A stretch of 64,000 nucleotides of DNA. Origin: Ilumatobacter sp963746265 (GTDB taxonomy: Bacteria > Actinomycetota > Acidimicrobiia > Acidimicrobiales > Ilumatobacteraceae). Both the position numbers and the translations under genes were made by a program. Position 1 is the first letter of the stretch. Every line of letters starts with the position of its first letter. The DNA lies in contig CAVVAM010000019.1 of assembly GCA_963746265.1 (NCBI GenBank), positions 1-64,000 on the forward strand. Reading direction: 5' to 3'. A model generated the notes under the pieces. That model saw only the letters and a program-made list of their open reading frames with translations, searched no databases and was not told the origin of the DNA. Positions 17,231-25,812 of this stretch are shown here, piece after piece.

Positions 17231-17629
17231 ATGTTGTCGGAGATCGACGTCGCGACGGTGCTGCTCATCAGCGGGATCGTCGTGCTCTGCATCACCACGG
17301 CGATCACCGCGCTCTCACTCCCGTCGTTCAGCCCTCAGTGGCGTCGCCGACCACGTCGCGACGTTCCGGCGCTCACGGTGTCGACCCGGGCCGTGGCCGC
17401 CCGTCCCGTCACCAAGCCGGCACTCGCCCTGCCACCAGCTGCTCGACACCGCTCGACGGTGTCGGACCGTCATGACTCGGTCGACGATGTCGACACCGCT
17501 TGGGTGCTCATCGAGCGGCTGCTCGAGCAAGATCCGGATCGGTTGGTCGAGGTGCTGACGCAGTGGATCAGCGACGACCTCCCCGATCCGGACGACGACC
17601 CGCCATCCCAGAAGGGCGCACGATCATGA
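17231..17629 (+). CDS. Single-pass membrane protein with a FliF-like C-terminal tail
   Basis: A 132-residue protein with one membrane segment (about 8-30, VATVLLISGIVVLCITTAITALSL region), a basic linker and a cytosolic acidic end. Residues 101-117 (DPDRLVEVLTQWISDDL) closely match the FliG-binding tail of FliF, including FliF here (QPEEVAQILQSWLADE near its C-terminus) and the generic DP..VA.VL..W...D pattern. It overlaps fliH by ATGA. The simplest inference is that it binds the FliG N-terminal domain. I know no standard flagellar protein with this layout. Confidence 0.75.
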   Translation: MLSEIDVATVLLISGIVVLCITTAITALSLPSFSPQWRRRPRRDVPALTVSTRAVAARPVTKPALALPPAARHRSTVSDRHDSVDDVDTAWVLIERLLEQDPDRLVEVLTQWISDDLPDPDDDPPSQKGARS

Positions 17630-18246
17630 CCGATCATCGATCCGGAGCTACGGCAACGCCGTTCCGCGCGCCGGCCCTCTCGGCGCTCGCGGCGGTCCGC
17701 GATCGCGGCGACGCGATGCACGAACACGGCGCGCGCCTTCGCGACGAGGGGTTCCGCGCCGGCTACGAGGTCGGTCTGCAGACCGCGGCGGCCGACACGG
17801 ATCGAGCGATCGCATCACATCAACGGGCAGCCGACGATCTGGCCGTCGCGATCGCAGCTCTCGAATCAGGTGCGGCCTCGCTCGCCCACCGGGACGCCGC
17901 GACCCTGGCCGAGCTCGAACGTGAAGCGGTGGTGCTCGCGGTCGAGTTGGCCTCCGAGATCGTCGGGCGCGAACTCGCCGTCGCAGAACGACCGGTCGTC
18001 GATGCGCTCGCCCGCGCGGCGCAGCTGCTCCCCGACCGTGGGATCCCTCGGATCCGAGTCCATCCCGACGATGCCGCGACGGTGCACGAGACCGTCACGT
18101 CCGACACCGGACGCTGGACACCCGGTGTGGACGTGATCGCCGACCCGACGATCGAGCGTGGGGGCTGCGTCGTCGACATCGACGCCTGCCGCATCGACGC
18201 GCAGATCGGACCGGCGATCGAGCGGCTCCGCGCCGCACTCGGCTGA
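17626..18246 (+). CDS. fliH: Flagellar export ATPase regulator FliH
   Basis: A 206-residue FliH-like protein. It has an Ala/Asp/Arg-rich N-terminal coiled coil with a GFRAGYEVGL element and a C-terminal domain ending GVDVIADPTIERGGCVVDIDACRIDAQIGPAIERLRAAL, the typical FliH/YscL signature. FliH ties the FliI ATPase to the C-ring and export gate. The gene is normally between fliG and fliI. Here it is before flgB, while a gap of about 0.9 kb remains in the usual place. Confidence 0.85.
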   Translation: MTDHRSGATATPFRAPALSALAAVRDRGDAMHEHGARLRDEGFRAGYEVGLQTAAADTDRAIASHQRAADDLAVAIAALESGAASLAHRDAATLAELEREAVVLAVELASEIVGRELAVAERPVVDALARAAQLLPDRGIPRIRVHPDDAATVHETVTSDTGRWTPGVDVIADPTIERGGCVVDIDACRIDAQIGPAIERLRAALG

Positions 18247-18356
18247 ACGGAACTCCCGGGCCGGAAACGGCTGCCGGCACCCGACGATCTCGTCGGTCCG
18301 GAGCCGACCCGAGCCATCGGAGCTTCGACCGACCGCGCGGCCACCCGCTCGATCGA

Positions 18357-18389
18357 CCTCCTTGCACACCGCACGAACTCCGCACAGTC
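18357..18389 (+). promoter_or_regulatory. Flagellar promoter motif upstream of flgB
   Basis: CCTCCTTG, 16 bases, CGCACAGTC. The -10-like half ends only 6 bases before the GTG start of flgB, so the transcript may be leaderless. Confidence 0.55.
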
Positions 18390-18395
18390 ACCGTC

Positions 18396-18749
18396 GTGAT
18401 CATCCCGATCTCCGATTCCACCACCAGTGCGCTGCACCGGGCGCTCGACGGACTCGACCGTCGCCAGCAGGCGATCGCGTCGAACCTGGCCAACCTCGAG
18501 ACACCTGGCTACCTGGCTCGCGAGGTCTCGTTCGAACAGAACCTCCGCGACGCGATCGCATCCGGGCGTCCGGCCGACGCGGCGATCAGCGTCGACCGCT
18601 CGCTCGCTCCGACCCGCCTCAACGGCAACAACGTCAACATCGACGTCGAACTGATGGCGGCCTCCGAGACCAAGCTCCGCCAGCAACTGGCGATCGAGGG
18701 CCTCAACGCCAAGTACCGGCTCCTCCGCACCGCGATCACCGGTCGGTGA
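18396..18749 (+). CDS. flgB: Flagellar proximal rod protein FlgB
   Basis: A 117-residue FlgB: TTSALHRALDGLDRRQQAIASNLANLETPGYLAREVSFE at the N-terminus and NIDVELMAASETKLRQQLAIEGLNAKYRLLRTAI at the C-terminus. It forms part of the rod through the cell envelope and is secreted without a signal peptide. The GTG at 18396 fits the family start; there is no Shine-Dalgarno sequence, consistent with a leaderless mRNA. It is first in the flgB-flgC-fliE-fliF-fliG run. Confidence 0.94.
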   Translation: MIIPISDSTTSALHRALDGLDRRQQAIASNLANLETPGYLAREVSFEQNLRDAIASGRPADAAISVDRSLAPTRLNGNNVNIDVELMAASETKLRQQLAIEGLNAKYRLLRTAITGR

Positions 18750-18782
18750 CCCGGACGGACACGAAGGACAGGAACACCCCAC

Positions 18783-19190
18783 ATGTCACAGGTCTTCTCC
18801 ACTCTCGGTGTCGCCCAATCGGGCATGGGCACCTACAAGCTGTGGATCGATGCGCTCGCCGACAACGTCGCGAACATCGACAACGTCAGCTCGACCGACC
18901 AGCAGGCGTTCCAGGAACGGTTCGTCCTCGTGTCAGCGGTCGAGGACGCCACAGGCGCCGGCGACGGCGTGGTCGTCACCGGCGCCGCCTTCGGCGACCC
19001 GAACGGTCGGGTGATGTACGAACCGAACCATCCCCTCGCTGACGAGAACGGAATGGTACGCCGCCCCGACATCGACCTCTCCGATCAAATGGTCTTCCTG
19101 CAGGTCGCCCAGCGCGGCTACCAGGCGAACATCAACGCGTTCGAACGTGCACGTGAGGCCTACGAGGCGGCGCTGGGGATCGGTCAGTGA
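18783..19190 (+). CDS. flgC: Flagellar proximal rod protein FlgC
   Basis: A 135-residue rod protein with the flagellar rod-family N-terminus (GMGTYKLWIDALADNVANIDNVSSTDQQAF) and C-terminus (MVFLQVAQRGYQANINAFERAREAYEAALGI). It stacks on FliE and FlgB. The ATG start is 33 bases after flgB. It overlaps fliE by 4 bases (GTGA). Confidence 0.95.
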   Translation: MSQVFSTLGVAQSGMGTYKLWIDALADNVANIDNVSSTDQQAFQERFVLVSAVEDATGAGDGVVVTGAAFGDPNGRVMYEPNHPLADENGMVRRPDIDLSDQMVFLQVAQRGYQANINAFERAREAYEAALGIGQ

Positions 19191-19516
19191 CCATGGCGAT
19201 CGGACCGATCACACCACTCGGCATGTCGAACCTCTCCGGGATCTCCGGCATCGGCACGACGCAGCGGCCGCCGGCTGCGACCGCCGAGACCGGCAGCACC
19301 TCGTTCGGCGATTCCATCGGCAAGGCGCTCGACCAGGTCGCCGCCAGCCACGACGAGGTGGACCGGCTCGCGGTCCAGGCCGCGACGGGGGACCTCAACG
19401 CCGTCCACGACTTCACGGTCGCATCCACCGAGGCGCACCTGATGACACAGCTGACCGTCGAGGTCCGCAACCGGGCCATCGAAGCCTTCAACGACATCAT
19501 GCACATGCAGGTCTGA
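19187..19516 (+). CDS. fliE: Flagellar hook-basal body complex protein FliE
   Basis: A 109-residue FliE with the conserved C-terminal half (SFGDSIGKALDQVAASHDEVDRLAVQAATGD followed by HDFTVASTEAHLMTQLTVEVRNRAIEAFNDIMHMQV). FliE links the MS-ring to the rod. It starts at a GTG overlapping the flgC stop; an in-frame ATG two codons on is equally possible. fliF follows 3 bases later. Confidence 0.94.
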   Translation: MTMAIGPITPLGMSNLSGISGIGTTQRPPAATAETGSTSFGDSIGKALDQVAASHDEVDRLAVQAATGDLNAVHDFTVASTEAHLMTQLTVEVRNRAIEAFNDIMHMQV

Positions 19517-19519
19517 TCG

Positions 19520-21121
19520 ATGTCCGATCCCCTCCCCCTCACCACCGGCCCGTCCGGAGCGAATCCGATGTTCTCGACGTTCACGCGCCTGTCACCGATC
19601 CAGAAGGTCGCCCTCGGCGCTGCCATCCTCACGCTCGTCGCCGGCACGTTCGTGCTCACACGGTCGGGGCCGGGCACGGCGATGGCGGCGATCTACACCG
19701 ACCTCGAACCACGCGACGCCGCCGCCGTCACCGACGAGCTGATCAGCCGCGGCGTGGAGTACGAGCTCGCCGACGGCGGCCAAACAGTGCTCGTGCCACG
19801 CGACGACGTGTACGACCTGCGCGTCGGGCTGTCGGGCGAAGGCCTGCCGAGCTCCAGCGAGGGCTATGCACTGCTCGACCGGCAGGGCCTCACCACCTCC
19901 GAGTTCCGTCAGCGGATCGACTACCAGCGTGCGCTCGAAGGCGAGCTCGCCCGGACGCTGCGTTCGATCGACGGCATCGAATCGGCGACGGTCCACCTCG
20001 CCCTGCCGGAGGAATCCGTCTTCGTCGACGAACCGACCCAACCGACGGCGTCCGTGCTCGTACGCACCGCCGGCACCCAGGTCGTATCATCCGACCAGGT
20101 CAGTGCGATGGTCCACCTGGTGGCGTCGTCCGTGAAGGGCATGAGCGCCGACAACGTGACCGTGGCCGACGCGAGCGGCGCAGTGTTGTGGGCCGGCGGC
20201 GTGACCGGCACCGGACTGGCAGGTGGTGACCAGCGTTCGGACGTCACGTCGGGGTTCGAGCAGGAGATGTCGAACTCGCTGCGTGCGCTCGTCGGTCGAG
20301 TGGCCGGGTTCGAGAACGTGGCGGTGACCGTCCAAGCCGACCTCGACCTGACCGAACGACAGTCGACCACCGAGTCGTTCGATTCGAGCGATGCCGACTC
20401 GGGCGTCGTCACCAGCGAACGTACGTCGTCGGAGACATACAGCGGTGCCGACCAGGCGGGCACCACCGGCGTGCTCGGGCCCGACGGTGCGCCGACGGAA
20501 GACGCCGAGGCGACCGGGTCGGAGAGTGCCTACTCGAAGGACGACGCCGAGCGGACGTTCGCGGTGAACCGAACGGTCGAGTCGACGACGATCGCGCCGG
20601 GAGAGGTGACCCGGTTGAACGTCGCGGTCCTGGTGGACGAAGCGATGGTCACCGAAGAGCAGCGAGTCGCGATCGAGAGCATGATCGGAACCGCCGCCGG
20701 CGTCGACCTCACGCGCGGCGACCAGGTCACCGTCACGCGATTGCCGTTCGACACGAGCGCGGCCGACGTGGCCGTCGCCGCCGCCGAGGAAGAAGCGCTC
20801 GCCGCCGCGGCCGCGGAGCGGACCTCGATGATCCGGACCGGCGCGATCGCCGGCGTCATCCTGATCGCCATGCTGCTCGCCTACCGGAGCACACGTCGGG
20901 CCCGCCGAGAGGTGGCCACCCCGATCGACATCGGGGCCATCAGGTCAGCGCCGATCAGCGACAAGGAGCCGGGAGCGCTGGCGGAGCAGGCGGCGATCAA
21001 CCCCGTCGGCCAGGCGTCACGTGATGCGCTCGACGAGCTCAGTGCGCTAGCGGACCGCCAGCCCGAAGAGGTCGCCCAGATCCTCCAGAGTTGGCTCGCC
21101 GACGAGGCGGTGCCGAAGTGA
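19520..21121 (+). CDS. fliF: Flagellar MS-ring protein FliF
   Basis: A 533-residue FliF. The first membrane segment is at about 30-48 and the second near 438-455 (IRTGAIAGVILIAMLLAY). Between them lie the YscJ/FliF ring-building motifs (YTDLEPRDAAAVTDELISRGVEYEL, LTTSEFRQRIDYQRALEGELARTL). The C-terminal FliG-binding tail is PEEVAQILQSWLADEAVPK. FliF forms the membrane ring on which the export gate and C-ring assemble. The start at 19520 is 3 bases after fliE; the stop overlaps the fliG GTG. Confidence 0.97.
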   Translation: MSDPLPLTTGPSGANPMFSTFTRLSPIQKVALGAAILTLVAGTFVLTRSGPGTAMAAIYTDLEPRDAAAVTDELISRGVEYELADGGQTVLVPRDDVYDLRVGLSGEGLPSSSEGYALLDRQGLTTSEFRQRIDYQRALEGELARTLRSIDGIESATVHLALPEESVFVDEPTQPTASVLVRTAGTQVVSSDQVSAMVHLVASSVKGMSADNVTVADASGAVLWAGGVTGTGLAGGDQRSDVTSGFEQEMSNSLRALVGRVAGFENVAVTVQADLDLTERQSTTESFDSSDADSGVVTSERTSSETYSGADQAGTTGVLGPDGAPTEDAEATGSESAYSKDDAERTFAVNRTVESTTIAPGEVTRLNVAVLVDEAMVTEEQRVAIESMIGTAAGVDLTRGDQVTVTRLPFDTSAADVAVAAAEEEALAAAAAERTSMIRTGAIAGVILIAMLLAYRSTRRARREVATPIDIGAIRSAPISDKEPGALAEQAAINPVGQASRDALDELSALADRQPEEVAQILQSWLADEAVPK

Positions 21122-22197
21122 GCGCGACCGCCGTCGCGAGTCCCGGCGACGCCGCGGCGCTTCCCGCGGGCGACGGAACACTCATGATCCCGTCGCTCGA
21201 CCACATGAGCGGCGCTCAGAAGGCCGCTATCGTGCTGCTCAAGCTCGGACGCGACCGTTCGGCCAAGATCCTGAAGATGCTGGGCGACCGAGAGGTCACC
21301 CGCGTGACCGCGGAGATCGTGCAATCATCGTCCGTGCGGCGAGAGGACGCAGACGCCTCGCTGCTCGAGTTCGCCACGATGCTCAAGGCGAACGATCAAC
21401 TCGCGACCGGTGGTGTGGAGCGGGCCCGCGAGCTGCTCGAGGCGTCGCTCGGATCGGAGCGCGCCGAGGAGATCCTCGAGAACCTGCGGATCTCGATGGC
21501 CGACGCACCGTTCGAGTTCCTCCACAAGACCGAACCCCGCCAGGTCCTCAACTTCCTGTCGGGCGAGCACCCCCAGACCGTCGCCCTGGTGCTCGCCCAC
21601 ATGCCTCCGGAACAATCCTCGATCGTGCTCGGCGGCTTGGACAGCGACATGCAGCGAGATGTCTCGATTCGGATCGCGAAGCTCGAGCCGACGTCGCCCG
21701 ACGTGATCGCTCAGATGGAAGCCGTGCTCGAGCGCCGTTTCGGCTCGGCGCACCTTCGCGCCAAGCCGGCACAGGCCGACGGCGTGCAGACTCTGATCGA
21801 CATCCTGAACCGCTCGGACCGGGCCACCGAGCGATCGATCTTCGAAGGTCTCGAGGAGCGTGCCGGCGAGCTCGCCGAACACGTCCGATCACGGATGTTC
21901 GTGTTCGAGGACATCGTCTCGCTCGACGACAAGGCGGTCCAGCTCATCCTGCGGCAGGTGGACATGAAGGAACTGGCGACTGCACTCAAGGGGGTGCGAC
22001 CGGAGGTCAAGGGCAAGATCGCGCAGAACATGTCCGAACGTGCCGCGCAGAACCTCGACGAGGAGATCGCCATGCTCGGACCGGTCCGCACGAAGACCGT
22101 CGAGGAAGCGCAGGGCGCCGTCGTGCGCTCCATCCGGGCGCTCGAGGAGAGCGGGCAGATCGTCATCACCCGCGGAGGCGAGGAGTTCGTCGACTGA
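21118..22197 (+). CDS. fliG: Flagellar motor switch protein FliG
   Basis: A 359-residue FliG starting at the GTG that overlaps the fliF stop. The N-terminal FliF-binding domain has MSGAQKAAIVLLKLGRDRSAKILKML. The middle domain has the EHPQTVALVLAHM motif (EHPQT). The C-terminal torque domain has MFVFEDIVSLDDKAVQLILRQVDMKELATALKG, with the charged residues that face MotA. It is last in the flgB-fliG run; a gap of more than 900 bases follows. Confidence 0.97.
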   Translation: MSATAVASPGDAAALPAGDGTLMIPSLDHMSGAQKAAIVLLKLGRDRSAKILKMLGDREVTRVTAEIVQSSSVRREDADASLLEFATMLKANDQLATGGVERARELLEASLGSERAEEILENLRISMADAPFEFLHKTEPRQVLNFLSGEHPQTVALVLAHMPPEQSSIVLGGLDSDMQRDVSIRIAKLEPTSPDVIAQMEAVLERRFGSAHLRAKPAQADGVQTLIDILNRSDRATERSIFEGLEERAGELAEHVRSRMFVFEDIVSLDDKAVQLILRQVDMKELATALKGVRPEVKGKIAQNMSERAAQNLDEEIAMLGPVRTKTVEEAQGAVVRSIRALEESGQIVITRGGEEFVD

Positions 22198-23029
22198 GCC
22201 ACTCGGTCGGGCCGGAACGGGCGCGACCGGGACCGACACCACACGACGGCCCGATCCTTCCGAGCGCTCGGGTGGCCGACGGCCGCACGGCAGCGGATCG
22301 AGCACGGCTTCGGCTCTGACGTCGATCCTGATCGACACGCCCGAATTCGGCGTCCGCTGTCGTACGCATCGGTGGTGTCGACCTCGATCGCCGCGCTGGC
22401 GCACTCGACGTACATCGGCGCCGAGGGGCCGGTCCGCGTGAGCGGATCGCGCCCCGCCGCGCCGGTGTGCGTGCTTCGGCTACCGGGTGGCGGCCGACCT
22501 GACGATCAGCACGTCACGGCCGACGTGAACGTGATCACTTCCGTCATCGTGCCGGCGTTGTTCATCGTGTCGACGAGCGTGTCGTCGAACGCCGGCACCG
22601 GTTCGCAGATGTCGAGGCCGATGTCGACGCCTCCACTCACGGACTGCGCCAACGAGCCATCGTCGACCCGGAGCTGGGCGCTCTCGCGGAGGGTCGCATA
22701 CCCCTGGGGCACGAAACAACGAAGCGAACGTGTCACCGTCGTGGAGGCCGGCCCCCGGAACGCTCCGCCGGCTGCCGAACTCGAACGGTGACGAGTGCGC
22801 CGATCGGGGGCACCCGGCGACGGCCCACACGCCCGGTCGTCGCCGGGCCGGTCGATGCACGGCGCTGTGCGGCGCGATGCGATCACGACGTGGGGCGTCG
22901 CCCCGAGATCGCCACGGGTCTGCGGGATCAGGTCCCCGTCCGACGCGTGTGGCGTCGACCGGTCGACGTCGCCGGGCGATCGGATCGGAGGGCAGTCGCC
23001 GCCGCCTCGGCGGTGACGTCGTCGCGCAG
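22198..23029. other. 0.8-kb gap between fliG and fliI, no intact gene
   Basis: The usual place of fliH contains no intact flagellar gene. The only coding-like signal is on the minus strand at 22506-22736, listed separately. The plus-strand frames are short, overlap one another and have no family features. The gap ends at a flagellar promoter motif upstream of fliI. Confidence 0.55.
22506..22736 (-). pseudogene. Short ORF or gene remnant, unknown
   Basis: On the minus strand, about 70 codons ending at 22506 show strong third-position G/C bias and protein-like composition (RESAQLRVDDGSLAQSVSG, then DTLVDTMNNAGTMTEVITF). Upstream of about 22736 the frame stays open but the text becomes Arg-rich and looks non-coding. 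There is no good ribosome binding site at the GTG codons at 22712 or 22736. It may be the end of a decayed gene or a small real gene. It is not a FliH fragment as far as I can see. Confidence 0.35.
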
Positions 23030-23062
23030 CCTCCTGGCGCATCGGACGAACCCCGGACAGTC
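23030..23062 (+). promoter_or_regulatory. Flagellar promoter motif upstream of fliI
   Basis: CCTCCTGG, 16 bases, CGGACAGTC. It gives a leader of about 55 bases before the fliI ATG. It is one of three sites with the exact CGGACAGTC half. Confidence 0.6.
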
Positions 23063-23126
23063 CTGACCACGCCCACGGATCGGGCCCATCGGACGCCACG
23101 GATCGGCCGCCCCACACCTCGATTCC

Positions 23127-24479
23127 ATGACCCTCACCGACCTCGATCCGAGTACCCACCACACCACGACCCCGAGTGCGTTCGCATCGCGACTCGAGCA
23201 CGTCCGCCCGGCGATCCGGCCCGCGGTCACCGGCACGATCGATCGCATCGTCGGACTGAGCTTCGACGTCGTCGGCCTCGACCTCCCCCTCGGCGCCGCC
23301 GTGCGACTGCTCGACGGGAGCGCACTCACCGGGGAGATCGTCGGCTGCGGAAGTGGCCGAGTGACGTGCATGCCCTACGGCGACCTACGCGGCGTCCGTG
23401 TCGGGACCCGGGTGACCGGGACCGGTGGCGCACCGACGGTGCCCATCGGCCCGCAACTCCTCGGCCGCGTGATCGACGCGCTGGGCCGACCGCTCGACGA
23501 CGGGCCACCGCTCGACGGCTGTCCCGTCACCACACTCGACGGGGACCCGCCGCATCCCCTGCGACGTCCACGCGTCGTCGAACCCCTCTCACTGGGAATC
23601 CGAACCTGGGACACGCTCGCGGCGATGGGCAAAGGCCAACGCGTGGGCGTGTTCGCAGGTTCCGGAGTCGGCAAGTCGACGCTGATGGGCATGGTGGCGC
23701 GCGGTTCGACCGCCGACGTGAACGTCGTGGCCCTGATCGGCGAACGCGGTCGTGAAGTCCGAGAGTTCATCGAGGCCGAGTTGGGCGCCGAAGGTCTCGC
23801 ACGCTCCGTCGTCGTGGTCGCGACCTCCGACACACCGGCGCTCGTCCGATTGCGGGCTGCGGCCGCTGCAACCCGGATCGCCGAATGGTTCCGCGACGAA
23901 GGCAGCGACGTCGTACTGATGATGGACTCGCTGACCCGCTACTGCATGGCACAACGCGAGATCGGCCTGTCCGCCGGTGAGCCACCCACCTCGCGGGGGT
24001 ATCCACCCAGCGTGTTCACCCTCCTTCCCCGGCTGCTCGAGCGCGCCGGCACGGCGGAACGCGGTTCGATCACGGGGATCTACACCGTGCTGGTCGACGG
24101 CGACGACCACAACGAGCCGATCGCCGACGCCGCCCGGTCGATCCTCGACGGCCACATCGTGCTCTCCCGGGCGCTCGCACACGCCGGGACCTATCCGGCG
24201 ATCGATCCACTCGCATCGGTCAGTCGGGTGGCCTCCGCTGTCACCAAGATCGACGAGCAGCAGCTTGGACGCGACCTCCGCAGGCTCCTGGCCGCCTACG
24301 CCGAGGCCCGAGACCTCATCGAGATCGGCGCATATGTACCGGGCACCAACCCGACCGTCGACCGAGCGATCGCACGGCGCCCGGAGATCGACGAGTTCCT
24401 GCGCCAGCGGGTCGAGGAACGCACGCCCGCGAGCGAGGCGTTCGTGCGGCTCGCCGACGTGCTCGGGAGCCGGCCGTGA
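23127..24479 (+). CDS. fliI: Flagellum-specific ATP synthase-like export ATPase
   Basis: A 450-residue FliI. The Walker A motif is GSGVGKST (178-185), the GERGREV motif is at 205-211 and Walker B is VVLMMDSLTR with Asp267. The N-terminal beta-barrel (about 30-105) is typical. It powers unfolding and delivery of export substrates with FliH and FliJ. It begins a new unit through fliJ and onward. It overlaps fliJ by 4 bases (GTGA). Confidence 0.97.
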   Translation: MTLTDLDPSTHHTTTPSAFASRLEHVRPAIRPAVTGTIDRIVGLSFDVVGLDLPLGAAVRLLDGSALTGEIVGCGSGRVTCMPYGDLRGVRVGTRVTGTGGAPTVPIGPQLLGRVIDALGRPLDDGPPLDGCPVTTLDGDPPHPLRRPRVVEPLSLGIRTWDTLAAMGKGQRVGVFAGSGVGKSTLMGMVARGSTADVNVVALIGERGREVREFIEAELGAEGLARSVVVVATSDTPALVRLRAAAAATRIAEWFRDEGSDVVLMMDSLTRYCMAQREIGLSAGEPPTSRGYPPSVFTLLPRLLERAGTAERGSITGIYTVLVDGDDHNEPIADAARSILDGHIVLSRALAHAGTYPAIDPLASVSRVASAVTKIDEQQLGRDLRRLLAAYAEARDLIEIGAYVPGTNPTVDRAIARRPEIDEFLRQRVEERTPASEAFVRLADVLGSRP

Positions 24480-24913
24480 GCGGTCGCCGACTCGATGCCG
24501 TCCTGCGGGTGCGGGCGCTACGTGAGCAGTTGGCACGCAGCGAGGTGGCACGTCAGCGCGGAGTGCTCTCCGCCCGCGAGGATGCGGCTGCACGAGCGCA
24601 CGCCGCGATTCGCCGGGCCGACCGACGCGATGCGGTCGAGGCGCCCCTGTTCCTGGCCCGCCGAGCGATGCTGGCCGGAGGCGTTCGTGACGCGAACACC
24701 GCCGGTGCCGCGGCCGGCATGGCCCGCGAAGATCTCGACGCCGCCGCGGCGCGCTGGCGCGAGACCGCCCGCCGCCTGGACGGTGTCGAACGGCTCGTCG
24801 AACGACTGACCGCCGAGGCCGACGTCGAGGAGCGGCGGCGCGACGCCAAGGAGCTCGACGATCTCGTCATCTCGCGACACACGTCTGAGAACACGAGGGA
24901 GCGCATCGGATGA
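24476..24913 (+). CDS. fliJ: Flagellar export protein FliJ-like coiled coil
   Basis: A 145-residue, nearly all-helical charged protein (RRLDAVLRVRALREQLARSEVARQRG at the start). It sits immediately after fliI with a GTGA overlap, the standard place of fliJ. FliJ is the stalk-like helix inside the FliI hexamer and an escort for chaperones. Sequence conservation in this family is low, so the call rests on length, helix pattern and position. It overlaps the next gene by ATGA. Confidence 0.85.
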   Translation: MSGRRLDAVLRVRALREQLARSEVARQRGVLSAREDAAARAHAAIRRADRRDAVEAPLFLARRAMLAGGVRDANTAGAAAGMAREDLDAAAARWRETARRLDGVERLVERLTAEADVEERRRDAKELDDLVISRHTSENTRERIG

Positions 24914-25812
24914 CGGTCGGCACGATGGCGGCGGTGTTCCAGCGCATCGACGCGATCGAGACGAGATTCGGTCGCACGAGGCAGCCCTCGATCGTCGCGC
25001 AACCGACGACCGGCCGTTCGGGGCAGGATTTCGACGCGATGCTCGATCTGAGCACCGACGCAGCTCGCGAGGGCCACGAGCACGCAGGCGGCCCTCCGAT
25101 CACGTCGGCACCGTCGACCGATGCGATGCGGTCGCTGGAAACGATGCCCGCTCCGACGGTCGACTGGGGCCAGCTGTACGGCGGCACTTCGGCGGCATCG
25201 CTGCTGACCGACCTCGACCGTCGGGCAGCGCTCGGTCAGCTCCTCGGCCCGACGACGTCACCGCTGTCGACCGATCTCGACCGCCTGGCAGCGATCGGTG
25301 CCCTGCCGGCCGGCTCCACGCCCGGTGTGTCCACCATGCCGGCGACCACGTCGAGCATCGTCACCGTCGGAGGGACGACGGTCGGCACGGTCGGCGCACC
25401 GGCGCCGGCGACGACGACCGCACCGGGACAGGTGGCAACGAATACACCTTTCGCCGCCGAGTTCGAACGGGCCGGGGCGCTGCACGGGGTTCCACCCCGG
25501 TTGCTGGCCGCCGTCGGCTGGGTCGAGTCGCGCTACCAGACCGACGCGGTGAGCCCGGACGGTGCGATCGGTCTCATGCAGATCATGCCCATGACGGCGA
25601 ACGAGTTGGGCGTGAACCCGCACGATCCGATCGACGCCATCGACGGTGCGGCTCGCCTCCTCGCCATGCACGAGCGCCGCTTCGGCTCATGGGACCTCGC
25701 GCTCGCCGCGTACCACTCGGGTGCAGGAGCCGTGTCGCGCAACGGCAACCAGCCACCGCCCCGGGCCGCCACCTATGTCGCCCGGGTCCACGACCGACTG
25801 GAGACTTCGTGA
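24910..25812 (+). CDS. Flagellar lytic transglycosylase (SLT domain)
   Basis: A 300-residue protein with a C-terminal soluble lytic transglycosylase domain (about 180-298). The catalytic Glu206 is in GWVESRYQ; GLMQIMP (221-227) and AYHSGAGAV (267 on) complete the fold signature. The middle is low-complexity Thr/Ala/Pro-rich. There is no Sec signal. The N-terminal MAAVFQRIDAIETRFG resembles the start of the carboxypeptidase at 11015, suggesting a shared export or docking signal. In this position it replaces the muramidase part of FlgJ, cutting peptidoglycan for the rod. It is coupled to fliJ (ATGA) and fliK (GTGA). Confidence 0.9.
   Translation: MTVGTMAAVFQRIDAIETRFGRTRQPSIVAQPTTGRSGQDFDAMLDLSTDAAREGHEHAGGPPITSAPSTDAMRSLETMPAPTVDWGQLYGGTSAASLLTDLDRRAALGQLLGPTTSPLSTDLDRLAAIGALPAGSTPGVSTMPATTSSIVTVGGTTVGTVGAPAPATTTAPGQVATNTPFAAEFERAGALHGVPPRLLAAVGWVESRYQTDAVSPDGAIGLMQIMPMTANELGVNPHDPIDAIDGAARLLAMHERRFGSWDLALAAYHSGAGAVSRNGNQPPPRAATYVARVHDRLETS

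Noticed and set aside
22788..23066. Short plus-strand ORFs in the fliG-fliI gap as a FliH remnant
   Set aside because: None shows the FliH C-terminal signature, and a complete fliH is present at 17626.
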